Of a stretch of DNA of 64,000 nt, positions 26,606 through 36,023 are shown piece after piece. Within the stretch, counting starts at the first letter, position 1. Each line of letters starts with the position of its first letter. The translations under genes and the position numbers were made by a program. The DNA is taken from NCBI GenBank assembly GCA_038530555.1, contig JBCBCN010000002.1, forward strand, positions 287,964 to 351,963. The letters run 5' to 3'. Source of the stretch: HKCCE3408 sp038530555. Its GTDB lineage: Bacteria > Pseudomonadota > Alphaproteobacteria > Rhodobacterales > Rhodobacteraceae. A model generated the notes under the pieces. The model had not been told where the DNA came from. It saw nothing but the letters and a program-made list of their open reading frames with translations, and ran no database searches.

Positions 26606-28084
26606 GTGGGATTTCGCGAATTACTCGTAGGGCTCATTGCGTTGCTCTGCGTCGGACTGGGTCTGTTGATGATGGAACAGCCACGGACCGGCCTGCAGGT
26701 CCGGTCCATTGATGCGGATGGCACACCGGCAACTTTGATGCAGGTGCCCGGCGTGACGGGGCCGGTGGTGGTGATCGCCCATGGCTTCGCGGGATCGCGG
26801 CAGTTGATGCATCCCTATCAGATGACCCTGGCGCGGGCGGGCTACATCACTCTGAGTTACGACCTCGAAGGCCACGGTCGCAATCTGCAGCCATTGCGCG
26901 GCGACGTGAACGACATCGAAGGCACGACGCGGTTTTTGCTCGATGAGTTGGGCCGTGTGATCGACACAGGGCTCGCGCTCCCCGGCGCGGATGGGCGTCT
27001 GGCGCTACTTGGCCATTCGATGGCCTCCGATCTGGTGGCGCGCGGGGCAGTAGAGGATGATCGTGTCGCCGCGACCGTGGCAATCTCGTCGTTCTCTGAG
27101 GCGATATCCGCGCAGGACCCGAGCAATCTCCTAATCATCAACGGCGCGTGGGAGGGGCGGCTGCGCGATGAGGCGCGCCGCATCATGGCCGAGCTGCAAG
27201 CAGAGGAGGACGAGACGGTGGGCGCGCCGGGCGAGGATTTTGCCCGCCGGGCCGTCGCTATTCCTCGGGTCGAGCATGTCTCGATCCTCTATGCCCCGGC
27301 CGCGTTGCAAGAGGCGTTGGACTGGCTCAATGCCAGTTTTGGACGACAGCTTGAGAACGGCGTGGGCGCAATCGGCGTGCCGATTCTCGTGACGCTTTTA
27401 GGTCTCGTCCTACTGGCTTACCCGATAGCGCAAACCATGAAGGGGCGCCGCCGCCTCGATGAGGTGCCGCCGGGCGCGTTTTGGACGCTGACCCTGGCGC
27501 CCGCAATTTTGACGCCTTTCGTCCTTGTGCTCGTGCCCACTGATTTCCTGCCGGTGCTTGTTGCGGACTACCTCGCTGTGCATCTCGCCGTCTACGGGCT
27601 TTTGGTCTTGGTTGGGCTGGCGATTGAGGGCGACATGCCACGGCTGCGTGGCTGGACCGCCGGGCTGGCCGTAGCGCTTTACGGGATACTCGTGGTTGGC
27701 GGTGTGCTGGACCGGTATGTCGCGAGTTTCGTGCCGACTGAGCCACGTTGGACTATCTTTGTTGCGATCCTGCCCGGGGCAGTCCTGGCAATGGTTGGTG
27801 ATGCCACTTTGCTGCAAGCCGGCGGTGCGCCATTCCTGCGCCGGTTTGCGGCGCGCACTGCGTTTTTGATGTCTCTCGGGATCGCTGTTGCCCTCGATTT
27901 CGAGCGATTGTTCTTCTTGATCCTCGTTATGCCGGTGCTGGTGCTGTTCTACTTGGTCTACGGCACAATTGGCGGCTTTGTTGGGCGGCGCACCGGGTCA
28001 TCGTTTGGCATGGGTCTTGGTCTCGGGATCATCCTGGCCTGGGCGCTTGCAGTCAGTTTTCCTATGTTCGACGGGACGATCTAG
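26606..28084 (+). CDS. Alpha/beta hydrolase fused to a multi-span membrane domain
   Basis: The N-terminal half (after one anchor span, LLVGLIALLCVGLGLLMM) looks like a periplasmic or membrane-associated alpha/beta hydrolase: VIAHGFAGSRQLMHPYQM supplies the oxyanion HG motif, and ALLGHSMASDLVARGA has the GHSMA nucleophile elbow with serine as nucleophile. The C-terminal half (from about residue 260) has six or more hydrophobic segments and no recognised domain. A GTG at 26606 with AAAGGAGG at 26594-26601 sets the start at 492 residues; the upstream TTG lacks a site. Substrate unknown. It is divergent from serB. Confidence 0.75.
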   Translation: MGFRELLVGLIALLCVGLGLLMMEQPRTGLQVRSIDADGTPATLMQVPGVTGPVVVIAHGFAGSRQLMHPYQMTLARAGYITLSYDLEGHGRNLQPLRGDVNDIEGTTRFLLDELGRVIDTGLALPGADGRLALLGHSMASDLVARGAVEDDRVAATVAISSFSEAISAQDPSNLLIINGAWEGRLRDEARRIMAELQAEEDETVGAPGEDFARRAVAIPRVEHVSILYAPAALQEALDWLNASFGRQLENGVGAIGVPILVTLLGLVLLAYPIAQTMKGRRRLDEVPPGAFWTLTLAPAILTPFVLVLVPTDFLPVLVADYLAVHLAVYGLLVLVGLAIEGDMPRLRGWTAGLAVALYGILVVGGVLDRYVASFVPTEPRWTIFVAILPGAVLAMVGDATLLQAGGAPFLRRFAARTAFLMSLGIAVALDFERLFFLILVMPVLVLFYLVYGTIGGFVGRRTGSSFGMGLGLGIILAWALAVSFPMFDGTI

Positions 28085-28092
28085 CCCTTAGC

Positions 28093-29151
28093 TCAATAGC
28101 CGGTCATCTCCAGATACCCGCGCCCTTGATGGCTGCCGTCGAAGCGGATCGGACCCTCCCAATAGGGAAAGCTTGTCGACATCCAGCTTTGAGGATTGAG
28201 CGCCGTCGTCTCGACATCCAAGCCGCGTTCGGGCAGCTCGACCCGCCATCCCACAGGAACAGTCCGACCCGCGACATCCGCCTGAGACAGCGGCGTCAAT
28301 CGCAGCGCGCCGTTCGGATAAGGCGTGCTGGTCCCATCGGCCTCGATCCAGGTCGCTGAGGTGAAATGCCCGCCATCGCTGTCGCGCAGCCCGAAGCCCA
28401 TCATCCGGGCGCCGTCCTCGAAGCTGAGCGAGAACCAGTCCCATCCGATTTGATTTTCCGCCAGGGGTTGAGACGACCACTCCCGGTCGAGCCATGCCTG
28501 CCCCGCGACCCCGACATCGCCCGAGGGCAGAGAAAGCGCGCCCGACACGGTGTAAAACGGCTGGGAGTAATAATAGCTTGCCTGTCCGCTTTCGGATTTG
28601 ACCGAATAGCCGTCCTCACCTTGAAAGACCAATGGGCCGGTCGCTTGGAGATCGAGGTCGTAGGAAAAGTCCGCGCCGCGGGCCGTCAACTGCAAGGCCG
28701 AAAGCGCGTCTTCTGTTTCCGGCGCCGTGCTTTGCATGATCCAATCGTCGATCCAGGCCTCAAAGGGCGCGGTCGCCACACCCGCTTGACCAGTGCCGGC
28801 CCGCGCAAATCGTTCGGCTGAGAAATGCTGATCCGCCGTCGTCAGACCCGCATGACCCATATGGATCTGCGCGGTTTGCCACCCCTCGGCTGCTTCGGGG
28901 CGCTGGGCGCTTCGGAATAGCGTCCACTGCACGCCGTAGTCTTGCCCATCCTCTCCGGTGAGGGTGGCGGTTAAATACCACCACTCGATGCGATACGCGT
29001 TATGCGCGCCGTGATCTTCGGGAAATTCGAAGGTCGGGTTGGGTTGCGGGATGGCAAAACCATCTGCCTCGGCGCCCAGGCCCGCAAAGCTTTGACCGGT
29101 CGCGACATCCGCCGCCAGCATCAGGCCAAAGGAAAAGGCTTTAACGTTCAT
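28093..29151 (-). CDS. Lipocalin-like / hydroxyneurosporene hydratase (CrtC)-related secreted protein, AttH-like
   Basis: Two-lobed beta-barrel protein of the AttH/CrtC family. Recognised blocks are EWWYLTATLTGEDGQDYGVQ near residue 55, HMGHAGLTTADQHFSAER, and the DREWSSQPLAENQIGWDWFS core, then SYPLYWEGP-type sequence near the end (SFPYWEGPIRFDG). A signal-like N-terminus (MNVKAFSFGLMLAADVATG) suggests export. It overlaps the permease gene by 11 bases and sits in the same order as attH with attEFG in Agrobacterium. The biochemical role of AttH proteins in non-carotenoid contexts is not established; I do not assign carotenoid hydration. Confidence 0.82.
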   Translation of the reverse strand: MNVKAFSFGLMLAADVATGQSFAGLGAEADGFAIPQPNPTFEFPEDHGAHNAYRIEWWYLTATLTGEDGQDYGVQWTLFRSAQRPEAAEGWQTAQIHMGHAGLTTADQHFSAERFARAGTGQAGVATAPFEAWIDDWIMQSTAPETEDALSALQLTARGADFSYDLDLQATGPLVFQGEDGYSVKSESGQASYYYSQPFYTVSGALSLPSGDVGVAGQAWLDREWSSQPLAENQIGWDWFSLSFEDGARMMGFGLRDSDGGHFTSATWIEADGTSTPYPNGALRLTPLSQADVAGRTVPVGWRVELPERGLDVETTALNPQSWMSTSFPYWEGPIRFDGSHQGRGYLEMTGY

Positions 29152-31528
29152 AGGCGAACACCTGAAGCAGTCGCGCGGGGGCTATCCGGGCAAGTTTGAG
29201 CGTGGGCCAAAGGGCCGCCAAAGCCGCTGCGATTAGGGACAGGACCAACAAGCGGGCCCAATCGAAGGGAAAAAGCACCATCGGCAGGCGCCAACCGAAG
29301 GCTTCCACATTGATCACCGCAAGCAGGATCCACGCCAGGGCGAGGCCCACTGGAAGGGCATAAATGAACGTCAGGACGGCCAGGCCCACGGCCCGCCAAA
29401 GCTCGGTCAGGGCCAATCGGCGCCGTGTTTGCCCTAGGGCCCAGACCGGTGCGATTTGGGGCAGGCGCATGCCGCCTAGGGTCAGAAAACTGGTCAAAAG
29501 TGCAAGCGCTGCGACCGAAAGAGTGAGAATGTTCAACGCGCCGGTCACAAGGAAGGTCTGCTCGAAGATGCGAAGCGACACCGCTTGGAGAGAGGTTTGG
29601 TCAATGATTTGATCCTGCCGCAGACCCTGATCTCGTAGCGTTTGGATCGTTGCCTCGACATCTTCCGAGGCCACCCTGAGGGATAGTCGGCTCTGCGGTG
29701 TCTCGGGATAGGCGTTGATCAGAAGCGCGTAATTAAGCGTGATCTGGCCCTTAGGATTGCCGTAATCGGCGTAGATCCCAGCGACAGGAAGGGCTTGGTT
29801 CGGCGCGAATGGCACCGTATCGCCGATGCCCAGGCCGGTGCGGTGCGCTAACTGTTCGCTGATGACCAGGGCTTCCCCCGCGCCGACATGTGCCCAAGCC
29901 TCAGGCTCTCCGGAAAGGAGTGGCCATTCGACCGGCTGTGTTGGATGATCGCTGATGCCCTGGAACTCGGCTGGTTGACCCAATACCGCACGTTCGACCC
30001 AAGCACTGCGCAAAACCGCGTCTACCTGTGGTGCGATAATTGCCTCGATCCGATCAGCCTCGGCTTGGTCGTCAGCACGCACGTAAATCTCCGCGAATAG
30101 GCGTTGGTCGATCCACTCGATGAAGGTTGCACGGAATGAGCCGACCATAGTCGAGACGCCGATATTGGCCGATAGCGCCAGCATCAGAGCCATGAGAGCG
30201 AAGGAAAGACCAGGGACTTGCTGGCGCGCATCGGCGATCATCCATTCTGTGAACGGGACCTTGGCCCGGCCGCTTACGGCGTTTAGCGCTGCGGCAAGAA
30301 AGCTCGGCAAGCCCAAAGCCGCGCCGCCCAGCAGACCAGCGAGACCGGCAAAGCCCCAGATTAGCCCCTCTCCCAGCCAGGTTGCTAGGGCGCCGAAGCC
30401 AATGGCGGCCAAGGCGAGCCCTAGTCGCCTCCGCTGCGCGCGCGCGTCGATCACGGCCCAAGCCCTGGGTTGCGCAGGAGCGAGAAGCGGCATTTGGGCG
30501 ACCCGAAGGAGGGATTGCGCCCCGGCGAGCCCTGCGCCGAGAAAAGACACGGCCAGGGCGGCGAGGGCCCAAAGCGGATCGAAGGCCAGCTCACCTGGTA
30601 CAGGGGCACCGTAAAGCCCGCGCAGAGTCGCTGATACACCCGGTAGGAGGCTGGCCGCGATCACATAGCCCAGCGCCACCCCAAGGAGACCCGCGACTAA
30701 GGCCAAGCTTCCAAGCTCCAGCGCGAGAAGTGCAATCAACCGGCGCAGCGGCAGCCCGACGGCGCGAAGCGTTCGGAACACGGGCCTGCGATTCTCAAAC
30801 GCCAAACCCACCGCGCCATACGTGATAAACAAACCAACCCCGAAAGACAGCAATCCGAACGCCGTCAGATTCAAATGAAAGCTGCCGGTGAGATCGCCAA
30901 GATCGGTCTGCTCATCGGGGCTTTGCGTCAGAAGTTCGGTGGCCGTTTCAATTGCGGGCAGGCCCGCGGGTTGCTCGGGATGCAACAGAAAGTAGTCGAG
31001 CGTGTTTATCCCGGTCAGACGAACGATGGTGGCAATATCGGCCAAAATTGTATCGGGCGGCAGTGCGTCGCTGGTCAGGACCTGCGCCTCATCGGCCCAG
31101 TCGGGCGGCTGCGTTCCGGCGCGTAGAAAGACGATTGGCTGCTCACCGGTCATTAAGGTGAAGTCACTTCCGCCGCTGACGATACCGGCGGGAATGGCGC
31201 CAGGCGGGGCAGTCAGTGGATCGACACCCAGTATGCGCAGGCCATCTTCCTCACGGTCGATGACCGGACTGACAAGGAACCCTGCGCGGCGCAGAGCTGC
31301 GAAATCTGCGATCGAGATGTCCCGTCCAGAAGGCTCGACAAGGCGTGTTAGAATAGTTTGCGCCATGATCTCGGACGCTTGGGCGTAGGATTGGCGCGCC
31401 TGAGCATTTAAGGCCTGCACTCCGGACCAAAGGGCCGTCGCCAGCATGAGGCCTAGAACCAGCGTGACGAACTGACCGGGACTTCGCCGCCAATAAGATA
31501 GCAGGGTAAGGAAAGCAGTCTTTGTCAT
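29141..31528 (-). CDS. FtsX/MacB-type ABC transporter permease (AttFG-like)
   Basis: 795-residue membrane subunit with two FtsX-like halves. The N-terminal span (FVTLVLGLMLATALWSGVQA) is followed by a large periplasmic domain, then a first core of spans from about 225 to 430, a second periplasmic domain, and a last core of spans from about 660 to 785. This tandem architecture corresponds to attF and attG fused or to LolC/LolE-like permeases. It lies one base after the ATPase gene stop and overlaps the AttH-like gene, so the three form one transport operon. Substrate is probably a lipid or hydrophobic envelope compound by family analogy. Confidence 0.85.
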   Translation of the reverse strand: MTKTAFLTLLSYWRRSPGQFVTLVLGLMLATALWSGVQALNAQARQSYAQASEIMAQTILTRLVEPSGRDISIADFAALRRAGFLVSPVIDREEDGLRILGVDPLTAPPGAIPAGIVSGGSDFTLMTGEQPIVFLRAGTQPPDWADEAQVLTSDALPPDTILADIATIVRLTGINTLDYFLLHPEQPAGLPAIETATELLTQSPDEQTDLGDLTGSFHLNLTAFGLLSFGVGLFITYGAVGLAFENRRPVFRTLRAVGLPLRRLIALLALELGSLALVAGLLGVALGYVIAASLLPGVSATLRGLYGAPVPGELAFDPLWALAALAVSFLGAGLAGAQSLLRVAQMPLLAPAQPRAWAVIDARAQRRRLGLALAAIGFGALATWLGEGLIWGFAGLAGLLGGAALGLPSFLAAALNAVSGRAKVPFTEWMIADARQQVPGLSFALMALMLALSANIGVSTMVGSFRATFIEWIDQRLFAEIYVRADDQAEADRIEAIIAPQVDAVLRSAWVERAVLGQPAEFQGISDHPTQPVEWPLLSGEPEAWAHVGAGEALVISEQLAHRTGLGIGDTVPFAPNQALPVAGIYADYGNPKGQITLNYALLINAYPETPQSRLSLRVASEDVEATIQTLRDQGLRQDQIIDQTSLQAVSLRIFEQTFLVTGALNILTLSVAALALLTSFLTLGGMRLPQIAPVWALGQTRRRLALTELWRAVGLAVLTFIYALPVGLALAWILLAVINVEAFGWRLPMVLFPFDWARLLVLSLIAAALAALWPTLKLARIAPARLLQVFAYER

Positions 31529-31529
31529 G

Positions 31530-32210
31530 CTAGGCTGCCTCGGCGAGCAACGATCCGCGACGTAGATGCAAACGGCGGTCCAGGCGGCTTGCCAGCGCTG
31601 TGGAATGCGTCACGAAAAGCAGCCCCGAGCGCGTATCGCGCACAAGCTCCAGCAAAAGATCCAGGACAATGGCAGCGTTCTCCTCATCGAGATTGCCGGT
31701 GGGCTCATCCGCCAAAATCACTTCAGGCCGGAGCGCCAAAGCGCGGCCGATCGCGACACGTTGCTGCTGTCCGCCAGAAAGGTTTTCCGGGAATCGGTCT
31801 AAATGCGCGGCCAGACCGAGCCGCTCGGCCAGTTTCGCCGTCCATTCGTTATCTTCGTTTTCGGCAAGACGGGCTTGAAATGCGAGGTTTTGGCGGACAG
31901 ACAGCGAGGGGATCAGATTGAACTGCTGGAATATCAGGCCAATGCGGGTCCGCCGAAGGCGCGCGCGCGCGGTGTCGTCTAGCGGCCCATAGGCTTGCCC
32001 TGACAGAAGAATTTCGCCTTGATCAGCGACATCTAGGCAGCCGGCCAAGTGCAAAAGCGTGCTTTTACCTGACCCACTTTCACCGGTCATTGCGAGCGTT
32101 TCGCCAGGCGCCAGAACGAAGGAGACATCGCGTAAAACGTCCACCGGATCCCCGCCGCTTTGGTAGGATTTTCGGACGTTTCGAAATTCGAGCAGCGGCG
32201 TTTGCGTCAT
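31530..32210 (-). CDS. LolD/AttE-type ABC transporter ATP-binding protein
   Basis: ATPase partner of the FtsX-like permease. Walker A is GESGSGKST at 43-51, the Q-loop is in LIFQQFNLIPSLSV, the signature LSGGQQQRVAIGRA follows, Walker B is VILADEPTGNLDE, and the switch His is in LLFVTHSTAL. These are typical of the MacB/LolD group. ATG at 32210 gives 226 residues, starting MTQTPLLEFRNVRK; a TTG three codons earlier is also possible. First gene of a three-gene minus-strand operon. Confidence 0.92.
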   Translation of the reverse strand: MTQTPLLEFRNVRKSYQSGGDPVDVLRDVSFVLAPGETLAMTGESGSGKSTLLHLAGCLDVADQGEILLSGQAYGPLDDTARARLRRTRIGLIFQQFNLIPSLSVRQNLAFQARLAENEDNEWTAKLAERLGLAAHLDRFPENLSGGQQQRVAIGRALALRPEVILADEPTGNLDEENAAIVLDLLLELVRDTRSGLLFVTHSTALASRLDRRLHLRRGSLLAEAA

Positions 32211-32347
32211 GCGCTGCAACCTAAAGCGCCGCCCGGTCTATTAAAGGTCCGGCATTATTGAACACAGCGAATTTTCACGGAGAATTCTCAACGCGCGACC
32301 AGGCCGTCAGGCGGCCTGGCGCAAGGCGCTTGATTAAAGGGCCCGAC

Positions 32348-32782
32348 TTAGGAGCGTGCGTAGAGAGTCGTCAGAGCTGAGCGGAGGGTGTCCTGATCAT
32401 ACTCGCTCATATTACCGAACATCTGATCTTCGGCATCCCGCGCGAGGTCATTCAAGCGGTCGCTTTCTTCCTGACCGCGGTCCGTAAGCGTCACAACGAG
32501 GCGTCGGCGATCTTCCTGATCCTGGATCACCTCGATCATGCCAAGCTCATCGAGGCGGCGCTGCGCCCGACTCACACGCGCGGCGTCCATCGCGGTCAAC
32601 ACGCAAAGATCGTTCGATGAGCACGGCGCATGACGCGGCAAAGCCATCATAATACGCCATTCGGGCAGCTGTAGGCCCGCCTCCGACATCATGCGCTGAA
32701 ACAGCCTGGAGGAGACAATGGCCATCTGGAACGGCAAAAACGCCGTTAAATCAAGTGGCACGTGGTGGGTGGAGTCCTTCAT
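32348..32782 (-). CDS. MarR family transcriptional regulator
   Basis: 144-residue winged-helix regulator. The DNA-binding part includes LPEWRIMMALPRHAPCSSND and VLTAMDAARVSRAQRRLDEL, and the wing QDQEDRRRLVVTLTDRGQEE is the MarR signature with the DRR-type motif. AAGGAG at seven bases before the ATG at 32782 supports this start over an in-frame extension. It stands alone between the ABC operon and serC; the ligand and targets are unknown. The 130-base gap to the ABC operon shows no operator that I can defend. Confidence 0.9.
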   Translation of the reverse strand: MKDSTHHVPLDLTAFLPFQMAIVSSRLFQRMMSEAGLQLPEWRIMMALPRHAPCSSNDLCVLTAMDAARVSRAQRRLDELGMIEVIQDQEDRRRLVVTLTDRGQEESDRLNDLARDAEDQMFGNMSEYDQDTLRSALTTLYARS

Positions 32783-32979
32783 GGTGCGACTCCTTATCGC
32801 GAACGGGAGAAAAGACAGTCTCTTTCTACTGGGAGTTGTGTAAGTAAGCAATCAAATTGTCAGTTTTACTTGACAGTTGCCATCGTTGCGCCTGCAAAAT
32901 TGCGATAAAAACCACGATTTTACAGAGCAAAACTACGCCAAAGGCCGGTTGATCAAGACAAATTGCCTCAGATAATTGT

Positions 32980-33078
32980 GCAAAGTCAAAAGACTTGTCT
33001 TTGCTTAGAATGCCCCGTATCTCCAGCGGTGGGACACCCCTCCCCAACGAGGGGCGCATATCTGTAAGGATACCACCA
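32980..33078 (+). ncRNA. Putative structured 5' leader of serC (serC RNA motif-like)
   Basis: Two hairpins precede serC. The first pairs GCAAAG (32980-32985) with CTTTGC (32999-33004), or internally AAGTC with GACTT. The second is a GC stem CCCCTC/GAGGGG (33037-33042, 33049-33054) enclosed by a longer pairing of GTATC (33017-33021) with GATAC (33069-33073), which would cover the AAGGA ribosome site at 33066-33070. A serC RNA motif upstream of serC is described in alphaproteobacteria; the match here is by position and general form. No ligand is implied. Confidence 0.6.
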
Positions 33079-34233
33079 ATGGGTCTAACACCTCCGGCAG
33101 CGCGGCCGGACAATCCGCGTTTTTCTTCTGGCCCCTGCGCCAAACCCCCCACATGGTCTCTGAATTCCCTGGCTGATGCGTCGCTCGGCCGGTCACATCG
33201 TGCGGCTGAGGGTAAAGCCAAACTCAAGGCGGCGATCGAGCAAACGCGAGCGATTCTTGGCGTTCCTGACGACTATCGCATCGGTATTGTGCCTGCCTCA
33301 GACACGGGTGCGGTCGAGATGGCGATGTGGTCGTTGCTCGGGCAACGCCGGACGACGATGGTCGCTTGGGAAAGCTTTGGCGCGGGTTGGGTGACTGATG
33401 CGATCAAGCAGCTCAAGCTCGACGCCGAGGTTATGACCGCCGAGTACGGAGAGATCGTCGATTTCGCGCAGATCGATTTCGACACGGATGTCGTGTTCAC
33501 CTGGAATGGCACCACGTCCGGTGTCCGTCTGCCCGATGGTTCCGGCATCCCCGGCACACGCGCCGGTTTGACGATCTGCGACGCCACGAGTGCCGCCTTC
33601 GCGCAGGATCTGCCTTGGTCCAAACTCGATGTCGTCACGTTTTCTTGGCAGAAGGTGATGGGTGGAGAAGCGGCCCATGGCATGCTGATCCTTAGCCCAC
33701 ACGCGGTCGAGCGTCTTGAAAGCTACACGCCGCCCTGGCCTTTGCCGAAGATCTTCCGCCTGACCAAAGGCGGTAAGCTAATCGAAGGTATTTTCGAAGG
33801 CGCCACGATCAACACGCCCTCGATGCTGGCGGTCGAGGATTACCTCAGCGCTTTGGCTTGGGCGGACAGTATTGGCGGCTTACCAGCTTTGATGGCGCGC
33901 GCTGACGCCAATGCTGAGGCGATCTTTCGGTTCTGCGACAGCCACGACTGGATCGAGAACCTCGCGGCCGATCCGGCTACGCGGTCCAACACCTCGGTCT
34001 GCCTGAAATTCACTGATCCGCGGATCGAGGATGGCGCCGCCTTCGCAAAGGCCATCGCGAAACGCTTGGAAGCTGAAGGTGTTGCGCTTGATGTCGGCGC
34101 TTATCGCGACGCACCGCCAGGCTTGCGGATCTGGTGCGGCGCGACCGTTGAGTTGAGCGACATCGAAGCGATGCTGCCTTGGCTCGATTGGGCGTTTCAG
34201 ACCGAAATCGCAGAACTGGCTCAGGCCGCTTGA
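33079..34233 (+). CDS. serC: Phosphoserine aminotransferase SerC
   Basis: PLP-dependent transaminase that makes phosphoserine from 3-phosphohydroxypyruvate. The 384-residue product begins MGLTPPAARPDNPRFSSGPC, with the PLP lysine in VVTFSWQKVMGGEAAHGML and the DATSAAFAQDLPW block that binds the cofactor. It belongs to the alphaproteobacterial SerC group, which differs from E. coli SerC in its N-terminus. AAGGA eight bases upstream sets ATG 33079. serA follows after 57 bases, so both steps are co-expressed from the leader upstream. Confidence 0.94.
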   Translation: MGLTPPAARPDNPRFSSGPCAKPPTWSLNSLADASLGRSHRAAEGKAKLKAAIEQTRAILGVPDDYRIGIVPASDTGAVEMAMWSLLGQRRTTMVAWESFGAGWVTDAIKQLKLDAEVMTAEYGEIVDFAQIDFDTDVVFTWNGTTSGVRLPDGSGIPGTRAGLTICDATSAAFAQDLPWSKLDVVTFSWQKVMGGEAAHGMLILSPHAVERLESYTPPWPLPKIFRLTKGGKLIEGIFEGATINTPSMLAVEDYLSALAWADSIGGLPALMARADANAEAIFRFCDSHDWIENLAADPATRSNTSVCLKFTDPRIEDGAAFAKAIAKRLEAEGVALDVGAYRDAPPGLRIWCGATVELSDIEAMLPWLDWAFQTEIAELAQAA

Positions 34234-34290
34234 TCCCTTGAAAATTCAGCGGGCGCCTAGGGCGATCCGCACCATGAAAGGAGCGCCGTT

Positions 34291-35886
34291 ATGGCTCCCA
34301 AAGTACTTGTCTCAGACAAACTTAGTGAAACCGCCGTCCAGGTCTTTCGCGATCGCGGAATAGATGTCACGTTCGACCCGGAGGTCGGCAAGGACAAAGC
34401 CAAGCTCCAAGAGGTGATCGGCCAGTATGACGGTCTCGCGATCCGCTCTGCGACCAAAGTGACCGAGAAAATTCTGCGAAGCGCCGAAAACCTCAAAGTC
34501 GTCGGCCGGGCGGGCATCGGGGTCGACAATGTCGACATCCCCGAAGCGAGCCGAAAAGGCATAATCGTCATGAACACGCCGTTTGGAAACTCGATCACGA
34601 CGGCCGAGCATGCCATCGCAATGATGTTTGCCGTTGCCCGGCAGATCCCTGAGGCAAACGCGTCGACCCATGCAGGGAAATGGGAAAAGAGCCGCTTTAT
34701 GGGCGTTGAGCTGACCGGCAAAACGCTCGGCGTTGTCGGGGCAGGCAATATTGGCTCGATCGTGATCGCGCGCGCCCTCGGCCTCAAGATGAAGGTCGTC
34801 GCCTTTGACCCGTTTCTCAGCGATGAGCGCGCTGCTGAGATCGGGGCCGAGAAGGTCGAATTGGACGACTTGCTGACGCGTTCGGACTTCATCACGATGC
34901 ACGTTCCGCTGACAGATAAAACGCGCAACATTTTGTCGGCTGAGGCCATTGCAAAACTCAAGCCGGGCGTTCGCATCGTCAATTGCGCGCGTGGCGGCCT
35001 GGTGGATGAGGCGGCTTTGGCGGAAGCATTGAAATCGGGCCACGTCGCAGGCGCCGCCTTCGACGTTTTCGCGGTAGAGCCCGCAACCGAAAGCCCGCTG
35101 TTCAACCTGTCAAATGTCGTCGTTACCCCGCATTTGGGCGCAGCGACCACCGAGGCGCAGGAAAACGTGGCCATCCAAGTTGCCGAGCAGATGTCGGACT
35201 TTCTGTTGTCGGGTGCGGTCTCCAATGCGCTCAATATGCCGTCGGTGACCGCAGAAGAGGCGCGCGTCATGGGGCCATGGGTGAAGTTGGCCGGGCATCT
35301 TGGCGCGTTTGCGGGGCAAGCGACGACTGACGCGATCGAGGAAATCTCGATCACCTACAACGGATCGGTTGCGGGCATGAACCTCCAGGCGCTCAACTGT
35401 GCGGCCATTGCGGGCATTCTTAAGGTGACGAACCCCGATGTGAACATGGTCTCTGCGCCGGTTCTTGCGAGGGAGCGCGGGATTGAAATCTCGACGACGA
35501 GCCAAGACAAGACCGGCGTGTTTGACGGCTATATCCGCGTCTATGTGAAAACCGCTGAGCGTGAGCGTTCGATCGCTGGCACGGTATTCTCGGATGGCAA
35601 GCCGCGCTTTATCCAGATCAAAGGCATCAATATCGACGCCGAGGTGGGGGAGCACATGCTCTACACCACCAATCACGATGAGCCAGGCATCATCGGTGCG
35701 CTGGGTCAGACGATGGGCCAAAACGGGGTGAATATCGCCAACTTTACTCTGGGCCGAAGCGGGCCGGAAGGCGATGCCATCGCGCTTCTCTACCTGGATG
35801 CGCCGCCGCCCGAGCCGGTTCTGGATAAGCTCCGGGCCACGGGACTTTTCCAGCAGATCTTGCCGTTGAAGTTCGACGCTGCATGA
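34291..35886 (+). CDS. serA: D-3-phosphoglycerate dehydrogenase SerA
   Basis: First committed step of serine synthesis, NAD-dependent. The 531-residue long form has a catalytic and Rossmann part (NAD motif TLGVVGAGNIGS near residues 145-156; catalytic region with NCARGGLVDEAAL and TPHLGAATTEAQ containing the active-site His), an intervening domain from about 330, and a C-terminal ACT domain (MLYTTNHDEPGIIGALGQ, near 455-525) for serine feedback. It forms a serC-serA operon. An AAAGGAG precedes the ATG. The end is followed by 137 bases with no gene. Confidence 0.96.
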   Translation: MAPKVLVSDKLSETAVQVFRDRGIDVTFDPEVGKDKAKLQEVIGQYDGLAIRSATKVTEKILRSAENLKVVGRAGIGVDNVDIPEASRKGIIVMNTPFGNSITTAEHAIAMMFAVARQIPEANASTHAGKWEKSRFMGVELTGKTLGVVGAGNIGSIVIARALGLKMKVVAFDPFLSDERAAEIGAEKVELDDLLTRSDFITMHVPLTDKTRNILSAEAIAKLKPGVRIVNCARGGLVDEAALAEALKSGHVAGAAFDVFAVEPATESPLFNLSNVVVTPHLGAATTEAQENVAIQVAEQMSDFLLSGAVSNALNMPSVTAEEARVMGPWVKLAGHLGAFAGQATTDAIEEISITYNGSVAGMNLQALNCAAIAGILKVTNPDVNMVSAPVLARERGIEISTTSQDKTGVFDGYIRVYVKTAERERSIAGTVFSDGKPRFIQIKGINIDAEVGEHMLYTTNHDEPGIIGALGQTMGQNGVNIANFTLGRSGPEGDAIALLYLDAPPPEPVLDKLRATGLFQQILPLKFDAA

Positions 35887-36023
35887 GCGCCTCCACCTGG
35901 ACAGGCGCGCCAGTACAGTTGGTGCGTCTGCCTCTCGTCTGTCGATGCAGGCCGAGACTGTCGAGATTTTATCAAAGCAGTGTGAGAAGCGGACCGCTAT
36001 AGTCCGCCAGAGGAGGATCTCTC

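Noticed and set aside
34257..35354. 365-codon open frame antisense to serA
   Set aside because: Serine/threonine/alanine-rich shadow without motifs; serA is certain on the other strand.
35887..36023. Intrinsic terminator after serA
   Set aside because: A short GCGCCT/AGGCGC stem with a 10-base loop and no T-run is too weak to call.
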